24,672 nucleotides of DNA, taken from IMG/VR virus record IMGVR_UViG_3300028854_000049, positions 1-24,672 of that record; one strand, written 5' to 3'. The stretch is from a virus. The position numbers and the translations under genes were made by a program. Shown here one piece after another: positions 13,866 through 20,436 of this stretch; position 1 is the first letter of the stretch; each line of letters starts with the position of its first letter. The notes beneath the pieces were generated by a model, which saw only the letters and a program-made list of their open reading frames with translations, searched no databases and was not told the DNA's origin.

Positions 13866-14159
13866 ATGGCTACAGCAGGTACACCAATGCCGCAAGATCA
13901 GCAGGGTCAGGGAGCGCCACCGCAGGGTGGAGCACCAGACGCCGGTTCACAGCCACCTCAACAGGGTGGACAAGATACAGCTACAGGTTTGCAACAGCTT
14001 CTGGCTAAGTGGTATCAGGCGGCTAAGCAGATGAGTCAGTCCGATCCTCGTTTGGCAGCAGGGGCAAACAAGGTAGCACAGGGATGTCAAGAAATGCAAG
14101 CTGCGCTGATTACACCTCAGCAACCAACACCTCAATCTCAACAACCGATGACATCATAA
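13866..14159 (+). CDS. Gln/Pro-rich head-module protein (97 aa)
   Basis: Residues 1-38 and 80-97 are rich in Gln, Pro and Gly and probably disordered. The centre (LQQLLAKWYQAAKQMSQSDPRLAAGANKVAQGCQEMQAAL, about 42-81) is a helical hairpin. From memory it resembles small proteins found between portal and scaffold in soil phages. Its place suggests a head-assembly accessory role, but no function is established. GGAG lies 5-6 bases upstream. Confidence 0.6.
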   Translation: MATAGTPMPQDQQGQGAPPQGGAPDAGSQPPQQGGQDTATGLQQLLAKWYQAAKQMSQSDPRLAAGANKVAQGCQEMQAALITPQQPTPQSQQPMTS

Positions 14160-14184
14160 CAAACTTCCGGGAGAAGATGAAACT

Positions 14185-15219
14185 ATGCCAATCACAGCAG
14201 GACAAATCGAGCTATTGAAACAGACGGGTTTCACGCAAGAGCAGATCGACGCGCTTGATCCGCGCTTGGCTAATGTATGGACAGGTATTACGTCTGCCGC
14301 CGAGCAAAAGGAAAAGGAAGCCGTAGCAGCAGCAGCGAAGGCTGAAGCAGACCGTAAGGCCGCAGAGGAATCGGCGAGGCAGGCTGAAGCAGCAAGAGAA
14401 TCCGCAAAAGCTGCACAAGACGCGACAGAACTTGAAAAGCGTTCCAATGTAGAGTTTTACGAAACAAAGGTTATGCCGGGACTTCTAGGGTTTGAGGAAG
14501 AGAAGAAAAATCTGGAGACGGCAAGGATTAACGCAGAGTCGAGAGCAACATTCTATGAGACTCAGATAAAGGGATTGAAGGATGCTGGATTCCTTCCTGC
14601 TGATGCTCCTGCTTTTGTAGTACCGAACGCTCTACCAGCAAACAACGCAGGAAGCCGTGACGGGCAAGGAAGATTTGTGGCAGGTACAAACGGAAGTCCA
14701 GTTTTCGACCCTAATACAGTGGTCAGCAAAGTTGGGGACGCGTACAACACAATTAACGACATTATGTACGAACATCAAGTTCTTTTCGGTAAGCCCCTTC
14801 CTATCGCCCCAAGCCAATTGATTGCACAAGCAGACGCGTTGAAGTTGAGTCCTGCCGCTTATGCGGAACGGACGTTTAACTTTACGGCGAAGAAGCAGGA
14901 GATGGCGGAAGCGGCGAAGAGAGAGCATGACGAACAGATTCGTGCAGCAGAACGCACCGAACAGGAAACCAAGTGGAAGGCAGAACTAGATAAGGTTCGT
15001 TCTGAAGCTGAAGCAAGTCGTAAGAAGTTGGCAGAAGGAATGACCGGAAACAACCCTGAAGTTAGGGTAGCCGTATCTTCCAAGATGCCAGAGATTGCCC
15101 GTGCAGTCAAGGCGGGAGATCGTCCCGATCCGTTGAAGATGACGGATTCCGCACGCAGACAAGCAACGAGAACAGCAATCCATAACGATCTTGCAGAACG
15201 GGAACAAGCAGTAGCGTAA
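14185..15219 (+). CDS. Putative capsid scaffold protein
   Basis: A 344-residue protein with long Ala/Glu/Lys coiled-coil stretches (about residues 38-125 and 225-285), a Gly/Pro hinge and a charged C-terminus. Composition, length and position directly before the capsid gene are typical of scaffold proteins, which line the prohead interior and leave before DNA fills it. The N-terminus (MPITAGQIELLKQTGFTQEQ) is a short helical domain. GGGAGAAG is about 10 bases upstream. The LAGLIDADG gene separates it from the capsid gene. Confidence 0.7.
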   Translation: MPITAGQIELLKQTGFTQEQIDALDPRLANVWTGITSAAEQKEKEAVAAAAKAEADRKAAEESARQAEAARESAKAAQDATELEKRSNVEFYETKVMPGLLGFEEEKKNLETARINAESRATFYETQIKGLKDAGFLPADAPAFVVPNALPANNAGSRDGQGRFVAGTNGSPVFDPNTVVSKVGDAYNTINDIMYEHQVLFGKPLPIAPSQLIAQADALKLSPAAYAERTFNFTAKKQEMAEAAKREHDEQIRAAERTEQETKWKAELDKVRSEAEASRKKLAEGMTGNNPEVRVAVSSKMPEIARAVKAGDRPDPLKMTDSARRQATRTAIHNDLAEREQAVA

Positions 15220-15221
15220 AA

Positions 15222-15250
15222 CCTAAGTTGCTAGTATAACATGACTTAGG
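15222..15250 (+). promoter_or_regulatory. Hairpin overlapping the LAGLIDADG ribosome site
   Basis: CCTAAGT (15222-15228) pairs with ACTTAGG (15244-15250), and two G-T pairs could extend the stem inward. The last two bases of the stem are the first GG of the GGAGG ribosome site (15249-15253). The hairpin could lower translation of the endonuclease from readthrough transcripts. Confidence 0.5.
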
Positions 15251-15259
15251 AGGAAACAA

Positions 15260-15907
15260 ATGATGGAACGCGACTACAAAATCGTCAAGAAAGACCGTGA
15301 GGGGTTGGATGCTGTAAGGCGTCCAACCGCTATCGAAGTTGCTTGGGCGGCTGGTATATACGAAGGCGAAGGAAGCTGCGTAACAACAAGAAATACCAAA
15401 ACTAGTACCTCTTTTGCGGTCTGTGTTCCACAAAAAGACCCAGAGTTGCTTTATCGATTGCGGGATTTGTTCGGCGGAAGAATAAGCCTCTACAACAGAA
15501 CTTTTAACGGAAATATTTGCCCAATTCATCATTGGAAAATTTGCGGGGATAGAGCAAGATCTTTTATTGCGTTGATCTATCCATTTTTAACTGCACGCAG
15601 GAAATTACAAGTAGAAACTACTCCAGCAGGAGAGTTTCTTTTGTTGGTTGATGATTTAATAGGGTTTGATGTAAATCTTGGTCCATCGCAGGTGTATGAG
15701 AGCTTATGGAATAGGATTTACGAATACGACGCACAGCAACGACAAAAGGCTTTAGAGCACAAGCGCCAAAGAGAAAAAGAATGGCGTTCAACCAAAGGGC
15801 AAGAGCCAGAATTTAAGGACCACAAACGTCTTGTCCGTCAACAACGCAGGAAAAATCAAAAGGAGCAGTCACAGGCCGAAGCTAATAAGTTAGTAGCTAT
15901 TGCCTAA
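15260..15907 (+). CDS. LAGLIDADG-type homing endonuclease, free-standing
   Basis: Residues 27-39 (VAWAAGIYEGEGS) match the single LAGLIDADG motif with its catalytic acidic residue. The following CVPQKDPELLYRLRDLFGG and LIYPFLTARRKLQVE fit the beta/alpha core of the family. One motif implies a homodimer. The C-terminal 60 residues are very basic (Lys/Arg/Gln) and may bind DNA. It lies between scaffold and capsid genes, a usual site for such parasites. Start ATG 15260 (an ATG follows at 15263) has GGAGG 6 bases upstream, partly in a hairpin. Confidence 0.85.
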   Translation: MMERDYKIVKKDREGLDAVRRPTAIEVAWAAGIYEGEGSCVTTRNTKTSTSFAVCVPQKDPELLYRLRDLFGGRISLYNRTFNGNICPIHHWKICGDRARSFIALIYPFLTARRKLQVETTPAGEFLLLVDDLIGFDVNLGPSQVYESLWNRIYEYDAQQRQKALEHKRQREKEWRSTKGQEPEFKDHKRLVRQQRRKNQKEQSQAEANKLVAIA

Positions 15908-15923
15908 CTGAAAGGATAATAAC

Positions 15924-17198
15924 ATGCCATTTACACCACAAGACCCGACCTACGGAGAAATCGATAGTTCAAACCTAGAGTCCGTAAGACGTGAAACGGT
16001 ATTTAATAACTTCTTCGTTGGGACCCCATTTCTTGAGAAGTTACGTGTTGCTGGTGTAGCTGACCCCTATCTTGGCGGCGCTGGCATGACTGAGGGCGTT
16101 CTTTACGGGCGTCCGCAGGGTTCCGCTGTAAGGCCCGGTCAGGACATTACAGTAACTCGCCAGCAGATCGATACCAAGCTGAAGTTCTGGCCGAAGGGCT
16201 ACGCTGCATGGTTCCCGATGGACGACTGGGAAATGGACGATGGCTCTGGTCAGGGTGGAGTGATAAACTCTGGTCCATCCAAAATCTGCGACATCTACAC
16301 CCTATATTTAGAGGGGCTTACGATGCAGATCAATACCATGCTGGAGATGGACTCTTTCAGGCATGGTCAGGCATCGTCCAGCACGATTGGTGACAACCGT
16401 ATTCTGTCATCGAATGGTTTGGATGAAGCCCTGAATAACGGTATTGACACTTCCCTGTATGGCAACCGCTATACCAGCTACGGAGCGCTGCAAAGGAACG
16501 GCAATATCGGCGTTGCCTTGAACGTCACGCCTCTGTATCTAGGACAGCAGGTAACGGGTGGAACGACCGCTGCTCCTGTAACCAGCAACCCTGGACAGAT
16601 TGATTTTGGTGCGTTGATGAACCTTTGGACCCGTTGCAAGGAAACGGGTGGTCAGCCTACGCTAGGAATCACGGGCGCTTTTGGATTTGCCGCAATTGCT
16701 ACCGCTTTGGACACGTATCGCAGAGATGTATCGAATATCAAGCATGATATTCGTTGGGATGCGCTTTCGTTCAACGGAGTTGATATTTTTGCCGATCCTC
16801 TGGCCCCATCCGCACAGGCGCAGAACTTCATTGCTCTTGGTCAGAATGCTGGTGCGGCAGGCAACACGAACTTGGTTGACGGCGTTGGATCGAACACAAC
16901 CACGATTCAGTACCAGACTCCTCAGTTCACGAATGCACAGGGTGGTTCGATTAACTTCTCTCCTACCAACTCTGGTTTGCCATCGAATGCTTTGATTCAG
17001 CCATCTGAAGCCCTCTATTTCTTGGAGCCTGATAGCTTCAAGCTGCGGACCACGGACAAGCCTGGATGGAACTTCGGTATTCGCAGGACTCAGTTGCCTT
17101 ACAATGTTAGCATCGACGCTATCTTTATGCGTTTGGCTACTAACTTGTACAACTGCCAGCCACGGCACTCTAACTATGCGTTTGGTTTTAGCGCCTAA
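15924..17198 (+). CDS. Major capsid protein
   Basis: A 424-residue protein in the canonical place after scaffold. The N-terminal region (ETVFNNFFVGTPFLEKLR), the VRPGQDITVTRQQIDTKLKF strand region, and the C-terminal YNVSIDAIFMRLATNLYNCQPRHS resemble, from memory, capsid proteins of related uncultured soil phages. The HK97 fold is inferred from the family, not seen directly. GAAAGGA lies about 8 bases upstream of the ATG. Codon use is more GC-rich and regular than in the endonuclease before it, as expected for a highly expressed gene. Confidence 0.85.
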   Translation: MPFTPQDPTYGEIDSSNLESVRRETVFNNFFVGTPFLEKLRVAGVADPYLGGAGMTEGVLYGRPQGSAVRPGQDITVTRQQIDTKLKFWPKGYAAWFPMDDWEMDDGSGQGGVINSGPSKICDIYTLYLEGLTMQINTMLEMDSFRHGQASSSTIGDNRILSSNGLDEALNNGIDTSLYGNRYTSYGALQRNGNIGVALNVTPLYLGQQVTGGTTAAPVTSNPGQIDFGALMNLWTRCKETGGQPTLGITGAFGFAAIATALDTYRRDVSNIKHDIRWDALSFNGVDIFADPLAPSAQAQNFIALGQNAGAAGNTNLVDGVGSNTTTIQYQTPQFTNAQGGSINFSPTNSGLPSNALIQPSEALYFLEPDSFKLRTTDKPGWNFGIRRTQLPYNVSIDAIFMRLATNLYNCQPRHSNYAFGFSA

Positions 17199-17251
17199 GC
17201 GGAGTATTAAGTCAACGATTTTGTAGCAGTTGAAGTTAAGGAGAATCTACA

Positions 17252-18091
17252 ATGCCTTTTGTAAATGCACTACCAACATGGCTTGCGTTGAACAATGCCA
17301 ACTTTACGTCTCCTACCGGGATGACTGACGCCGCAACAGGCCAGCCAGAGTACGGTGGTGGTCTGAATGTAGGCGACTACAGCGACTACACAAGCGATCA
17401 GGCTAAGACTGCATCCTATACGACTAACGGAATTCTGTATTCAGGCCGTTATCGTTTTGTGCAGGTTGACTCTGGCGCTACAGCAGCGAACGTGAAGGTG
17501 GGAACTGTCGGTTATATGAGGGCAGGATCAACCGTTAAGACGGTTGTGGTTCTCACACAGGGATCGGGACAGACACCCGGAACCTACCTGATAGGATCGA
17601 CGGGTGGCGGTGGGACAGGGGCCGTAGTTCAGGTTGTTGTATCCAGCGCTACTGCCATCACAGCCACAGTTGTAAGCGGTGGTTATGGATATACCTCGCT
17701 TCCGACATTCACTCTTGCAACAGGTGGAACACCTGGAACGGTTGCTGCTCAGTTGGACTCGACTCCAAACGTGGTAACCAGTTTTGATGTAGGTGTGACA
17801 GCAAACGCCGTCGTTCGTCCAGTAGTTTTCCTGAACTCCATCACCCCAGGAAACTATGGTTTTATTCAAGAAAATGGAATTGCAACAGTCCTTGCAAATG
17901 CTGCTCTAACTTCGGCTACCGCTGGCGCATGGGTAAACGCAAAAACTAACGGAGCGGGAACCGTAGACACCACCGCAGCTAGTGGAGCTAGTGGTTCTCC
18001 TATCGGAAGCACAATTGGACAGGCCATTGATATGCCTTATGTATCAGTCTTGTTCAAGTGCTTGCTTGATAATCCAATAGTCCAAGACTAA
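17252..18091 (+). CDS. Capsid decoration/stabilisation-like protein with GSGYT module
   Basis: A 279-residue protein immediately after the capsid gene, where decoration proteins are encoded. The flanks (SGRYRFVQVDSGATAANVKVG, then RPVVFLNSITPGNYGFIQENGIATVL) form a beta-rich scaffold. Residues about 96-168 are an inserted module with GSGQTPGTY and GYGYTSLPTFTLATGGTP. The same module type appears in the proteins starting at 19208 and 20437. AAGGAG lies about 8 bases upstream. The decoration role is inferred from position and resemblance. Confidence 0.65.
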   Translation: MPFVNALPTWLALNNANFTSPTGMTDAATGQPEYGGGLNVGDYSDYTSDQAKTASYTTNGILYSGRYRFVQVDSGATAANVKVGTVGYMRAGSTVKTVVVLTQGSGQTPGTYLIGSTGGGGTGAVVQVVVSSATAITATVVSGGYGYTSLPTFTLATGGTPGTVAAQLDSTPNVVTSFDVGVTANAVVRPVVFLNSITPGNYGFIQENGIATVLANAALTSATAGAWVNAKTNGAGTVDTTAASGASGSPIGSTIGQAIDMPYVSVLFKCLLDNPIVQD

Positions 18092-18103
18092 GGGTTAGAA
18101 AAA

Positions 18104-18125
18104 GGGGCGGTTTAACAGCCGCCCC
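18104..18125 (+). terminator. GC-rich hairpin after decoration gene
   Basis: GGGGCGGT (18104-18111) pairs with GCCGCCCC (18118-18125) around TTAACA. It lies 12 bases after the stop. No U-run follows on this strand, so termination would be partial; it could also protect the 3' end of the capsid and decoration mRNA. Confidence 0.55.
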
Positions 18126-18151
18126 GAACGCTCTTGTAATAAGGAGAACCG

Positions 18152-19150
18152 ATGCAACCTACACTGTTGAAGGGCTACCCGGACTTGATTGGAAGACGGC
18201 AGGCGTGGACTGAATATGTAAACGGTCCTGCGTCCTATGTTGCCGGGGGTGATCCTGTAATCCTTCCTTTGTATGGGATTCACATTGACGATGTTTTTGG
18301 TCCTGTCTACAGTATGAGCGGAAACTATTTAGCTACACCTATTCCTTCGGGAGTTGGTCCAAGGAATACGTGGAAATTAAAGTGGGCAGCATCATCCACT
18401 TCTTCTTCGGGTGGTTCGTCTGCTGTTACGGCTAAACTTGGTAGTGCCGCGAGCTACGCGCTGTTAGCGTACTCAGGAATTACGAATACAGGAGCTACGT
18501 TAATTACGGGTGGTAACGCTGGTTCATATCCTACCGCTACCATTACGGGATTAACGGCAACAAACTTCTCAGCCCCTGCGGCCATTGATAATGCGGATGC
18601 GCAAGCAGCCCAGACAGCATTAGCGGCGGCAATTACGTACTATCAAGGACTGACTCCTACCCTATCTGGTCTATCGAATTTGAGTACGGGTGGAAATGGC
18701 AGCACAGCGGCGACGTACACTCCTGGAAATTACTTTTCAGTAGCCGCTTCTAGTTTGACGATGCCAACGGGTATTATTCTAGACGCGCAGGGCAATCCGA
18801 ATGCACAGTTTGTATTCGTTGCAGGCTCGACCATTAACTTAGCGAGTGGACAAACAGTATCATTAGTTAATGGAGCTACGGCAGCTAACGTAGTGTTTGT
18901 AGCTGGAAGTTCCTTTACTAGCGTTGCTACTTCAACAATGAATGGTAACATCCTAGCAGTAGCAAGTGTCACCTTGGGTGGAGGAATACAGAATGGTCGT
19001 GCGCTAGCAAATACTGGAGCGGTAACTATTGCGGCGGCAACTACTGTGACTGTCGTATCCTCGATTAACACATCTACAGGAGAGGTACCAGCAGGAACCA
19101 ATTTATCCGCTGAAGTAATGCAAATTAGCGGATATTGTGGAGATTACTAA
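18152..19150 (+). CDS. Virion-module protein with an ice-binding-protein-like (DUF3494) domain
   Basis: Residues 1-82 (LLKGYPDLIGRRQAWTEYVNGP...) and 305-332 (EVPAGTNLSAEVMQISGY) match the ends of the neighbouring protein at 19208. Between them, about residues 96-303, is a DUF3494/ice-binding-like domain. Its family marks are LGSAASYALLAYSGITNTG, the N-A-D-A-Q-A-A-Q-TAL helix, ILDAQGNPNAQFVFVAGSTI, TAANVVFVAGSSF and NGNILAVASVTLGGGIQNGRAL. The family folds as a right-handed beta-helix beside one long helix and binds ice or serves as an adhesin. No signal peptide is present, which suits a virion protein and not a secreted antifreeze. AAGGAG lies 6-7 bases upstream. Confidence 0.8.
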   Translation: MQPTLLKGYPDLIGRRQAWTEYVNGPASYVAGGDPVILPLYGIHIDDVFGPVYSMSGNYLATPIPSGVGPRNTWKLKWAASSTSSSGGSSAVTAKLGSAASYALLAYSGITNTGATLITGGNAGSYPTATITGLTATNFSAPAAIDNADAQAAQTALAAAITYYQGLTPTLSGLSNLSTGGNGSTAATYTPGNYFSVAASSLTMPTGIILDAQGNPNAQFVFVAGSTINLASGQTVSLVNGATAANVVFVAGSSFTSVATSTMNGNILAVASVTLGGGIQNGRALANTGAVTIAAATTVTVVSSINTSTGEVPAGTNLSAEVMQISGYCGDY

Positions 19151-19207
19151 CGAGTTTTTGATTTGTGATTCAATCAAGTTTTGGTGGTTAAGAAATAAGG
19201 AGAGACA

Positions 19208-19765
19208 ATGCTTTTAACGCTGCTTCATGGTTATCCAGATTTAATCGGACGCAAATTTGCATGGGTAGGATACGGAAACGGTCCTACGTCCTATGTAACT
19301 ACTGGCGATCCCGTGTCTCTTCCTCTTCCGTATACGTATATTGACGCGATCTTTGGGGGAACTATTACAGTAAGTGGTACGTACTATGTAACTCCTTCGA
19401 TTTCACAAATAGTGACTCGCCCAGCGTGGAAACTGATATGGAACTACGCTACGGCTGGCAGTGTGGCGAGTGTCGCACAGAACGTAGCTGGTACTGGCAT
19501 GACAGCAGGAACGTATACCGTAACAGCGACTACGGGAACGGCACAGATTACTGTTGTTGTGGCAACTGCTACTACATTAGGCGCAATTACGGTTATCAAT
19601 CCGGGTTCTGGATATACAACAGCGCCAACATTTACGCTGACCGGAACAGGCGGAACTCCAGCTACACTGACGGCTACGCTTTCTACGATCAATGGCGCTG
19701 TACCGGCAGGAGCTAACTTGTCGGCAGAGAGTATTCAAATCGCAGGGTATGGTGTTCAGAGCTAA
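19208..19765 (+). CDS. Paralogous virion-module protein with a GSGYT module
   Basis: The 185 residues share their ends with the preceding protein (LLHGYPDLIGRKFAWVGYGNGP..., and AVPAGANLSAESIQIAGY). The centre, about 86-159, is different: GTGMTAGTYTVTATTGTA... PGSGYTTAPTFTLTGTGG, the module also found at 17252 and 20437. Both genes are followed by the same CGAGTTTT right after the stop (19151 and 19766), evidence of a tandem duplication. The role is probably a capsid- or tail-surface protein; the exact site is unknown. AAGGAGAG lies upstream of the ATG. Confidence 0.7.
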   Translation: MLLTLLHGYPDLIGRKFAWVGYGNGPTSYVTTGDPVSLPLPYTYIDAIFGGTITVSGTYYVTPSISQIVTRPAWKLIWNYATAGSVASVAQNVAGTGMTAGTYTVTATTGTAQITVVVATATTLGAITVINPGSGYTTAPTFTLTGTGGTPATLTATLSTINGAVPAGANLSAESIQIAGYGVQS

Positions 19766-19799
19766 ACGAGTTTTCACGAAGTCTTCTCCCCGGAGACAC

Positions 19800-19838
19800 A
19801 AAGGCGGTTTAAGTGGAGTGATCTGCTAAGCCGCCTTT
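19800..19838 (+). terminator. Terminator-like hairpin after the paralogue pair
   Basis: AAAGGCGGTTTA (19800-19811) pairs with TAAGCCGCCTTT (19827-19838), 12 bp with one G-T, around a 15-base loop. The TTT in the stem and following AATTTA give a weak U-run. A small TCTCC/GGAGA hairpin (19785-19796) lies just before it. Confidence 0.55.
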
Positions 19839-19853
19839 AATTTAGGAGAGATA

Positions 19854-20054
19854 ATGGCAACGAAGAAGCAAAAATCGAACTGGATGGAAGACGGAGACGA
19901 TGCACACTTCTCCGATAATCCTGCCGTTGACAAGAAGACGCGAAAGAAGTGGCGGGCGGAAGAAAAGAATCTCGTAGTCTCATCGGTTAAGGGCCATCCT
20001 TCGGCAAAGGCAAAGAAAAAGGGTTCTGTAAAGAAGTATGCGGTGAAAAAATAA
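19854..20054 (+). CDS. Small basic-tailed protein C (66 aa)
   Basis: A 66-residue protein with a mixed-charge first half (WMEDGDDAHFSDNP) and a Lys-rich end (SAKAKKKGSVKKYAVKK). The ending VKKYAVKK resembles that of the next gene (GKKVAVKK). Ribosome site GGAGAG lies about 6 bases upstream. First of three consecutive small basic genes between the virion-module pair and the connector gene. Function unknown. Confidence 0.65.
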   Translation: MATKKQKSNWMEDGDDAHFSDNPAVDKKTRKKWRAEEKNLVVSSVKGHPSAKAKKKGSVKKYAVKK

Positions 20055-20065
20055 GGAGAAACATC

Positions 20066-20245
20066 ATGCAGCCAAAATCTACTGGACTTCACAAGGCTTT
20101 AAAAGCGAAGCACAACATCCACAAGCATTCCTCAGCCAAGAAGGAAATTGTGTTGAACAAGACGACGACACATAACCTAAAGGCGGGATTGAAGCACAAG
20201 ACCAAGAAATCTAATGTGGGCAAAAAGGTTGCGGTCAAGAAGTAG
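20066..20245 (+). CDS. Tiny Lys/His-rich protein D (59 aa)
   Basis: A 59-residue protein (MQPKSTGLHKALKAKHNIHK...) with 17 Lys and 6 His and one acidic residue. The ribosome site and spacer AAGGAGAAACATC are the same as before basic protein B at 13692, so these genes look related or under the same selection for expression. It starts 11 bases after the previous stop. The composition suggests nucleic-acid or polyanion binding; that is inference. Confidence 0.6.
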   Translation: MQPKSTGLHKALKAKHNIHKHSSAKKEIVLNKTTTHNLKAGLKHKTKKSNVGKKVAVKK

Positions 20246-20255
20246 GAGAGAATCG

Positions 20256-20384
20256 ATGTCAAAGAAAACGAGCAAATTAAGCGTTAAGACAATCGCGCCA
20301 TCTGCGAAGCCAGTAGGAATTTTGCACAAGCAGAGCAAGCGCAAGGGACGCAGCGTAAAGGCAATGGCCAAAAAGTCCTGCTGA
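20256..20384 (+). CDS. Tiny Lys-rich protein E (42 aa)
   Basis: A 42-residue protein (MSKKTSKLSVKTIAPSAK...) with 11 Lys, 2 Arg, no acidic residue and a C-terminal Cys (KKSC). TAGGAGAG lies about 5 bases upstream, overlapping the preceding stop. Its stop lies in a hairpin (20374-20397). Third of the basic trio; function unknown. Confidence 0.55.
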   Translation: MSKKTSKLSVKTIAPSAKPVGILHKQSKRKGRSVKAMAKKSC

Positions 20385-20397
20385 CGATAGCGGGACT
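20374..20397 (+). terminator. Hairpin over the stop of basic protein E
   Basis: AGTCCTGCT (20374-20382) pairs with AGCGGGACT (20389-20397), 9 bp with one G-T, loop GACGAT, followed by TCTGGTT. A weak terminator or an mRNA-stability element at the end of the basic-protein cluster. Confidence 0.4.
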
Positions 20398-20436
20398 TCT
20401 GGTTACGCGGTAGCGGTAGGAACAGGAGCAGAAATT

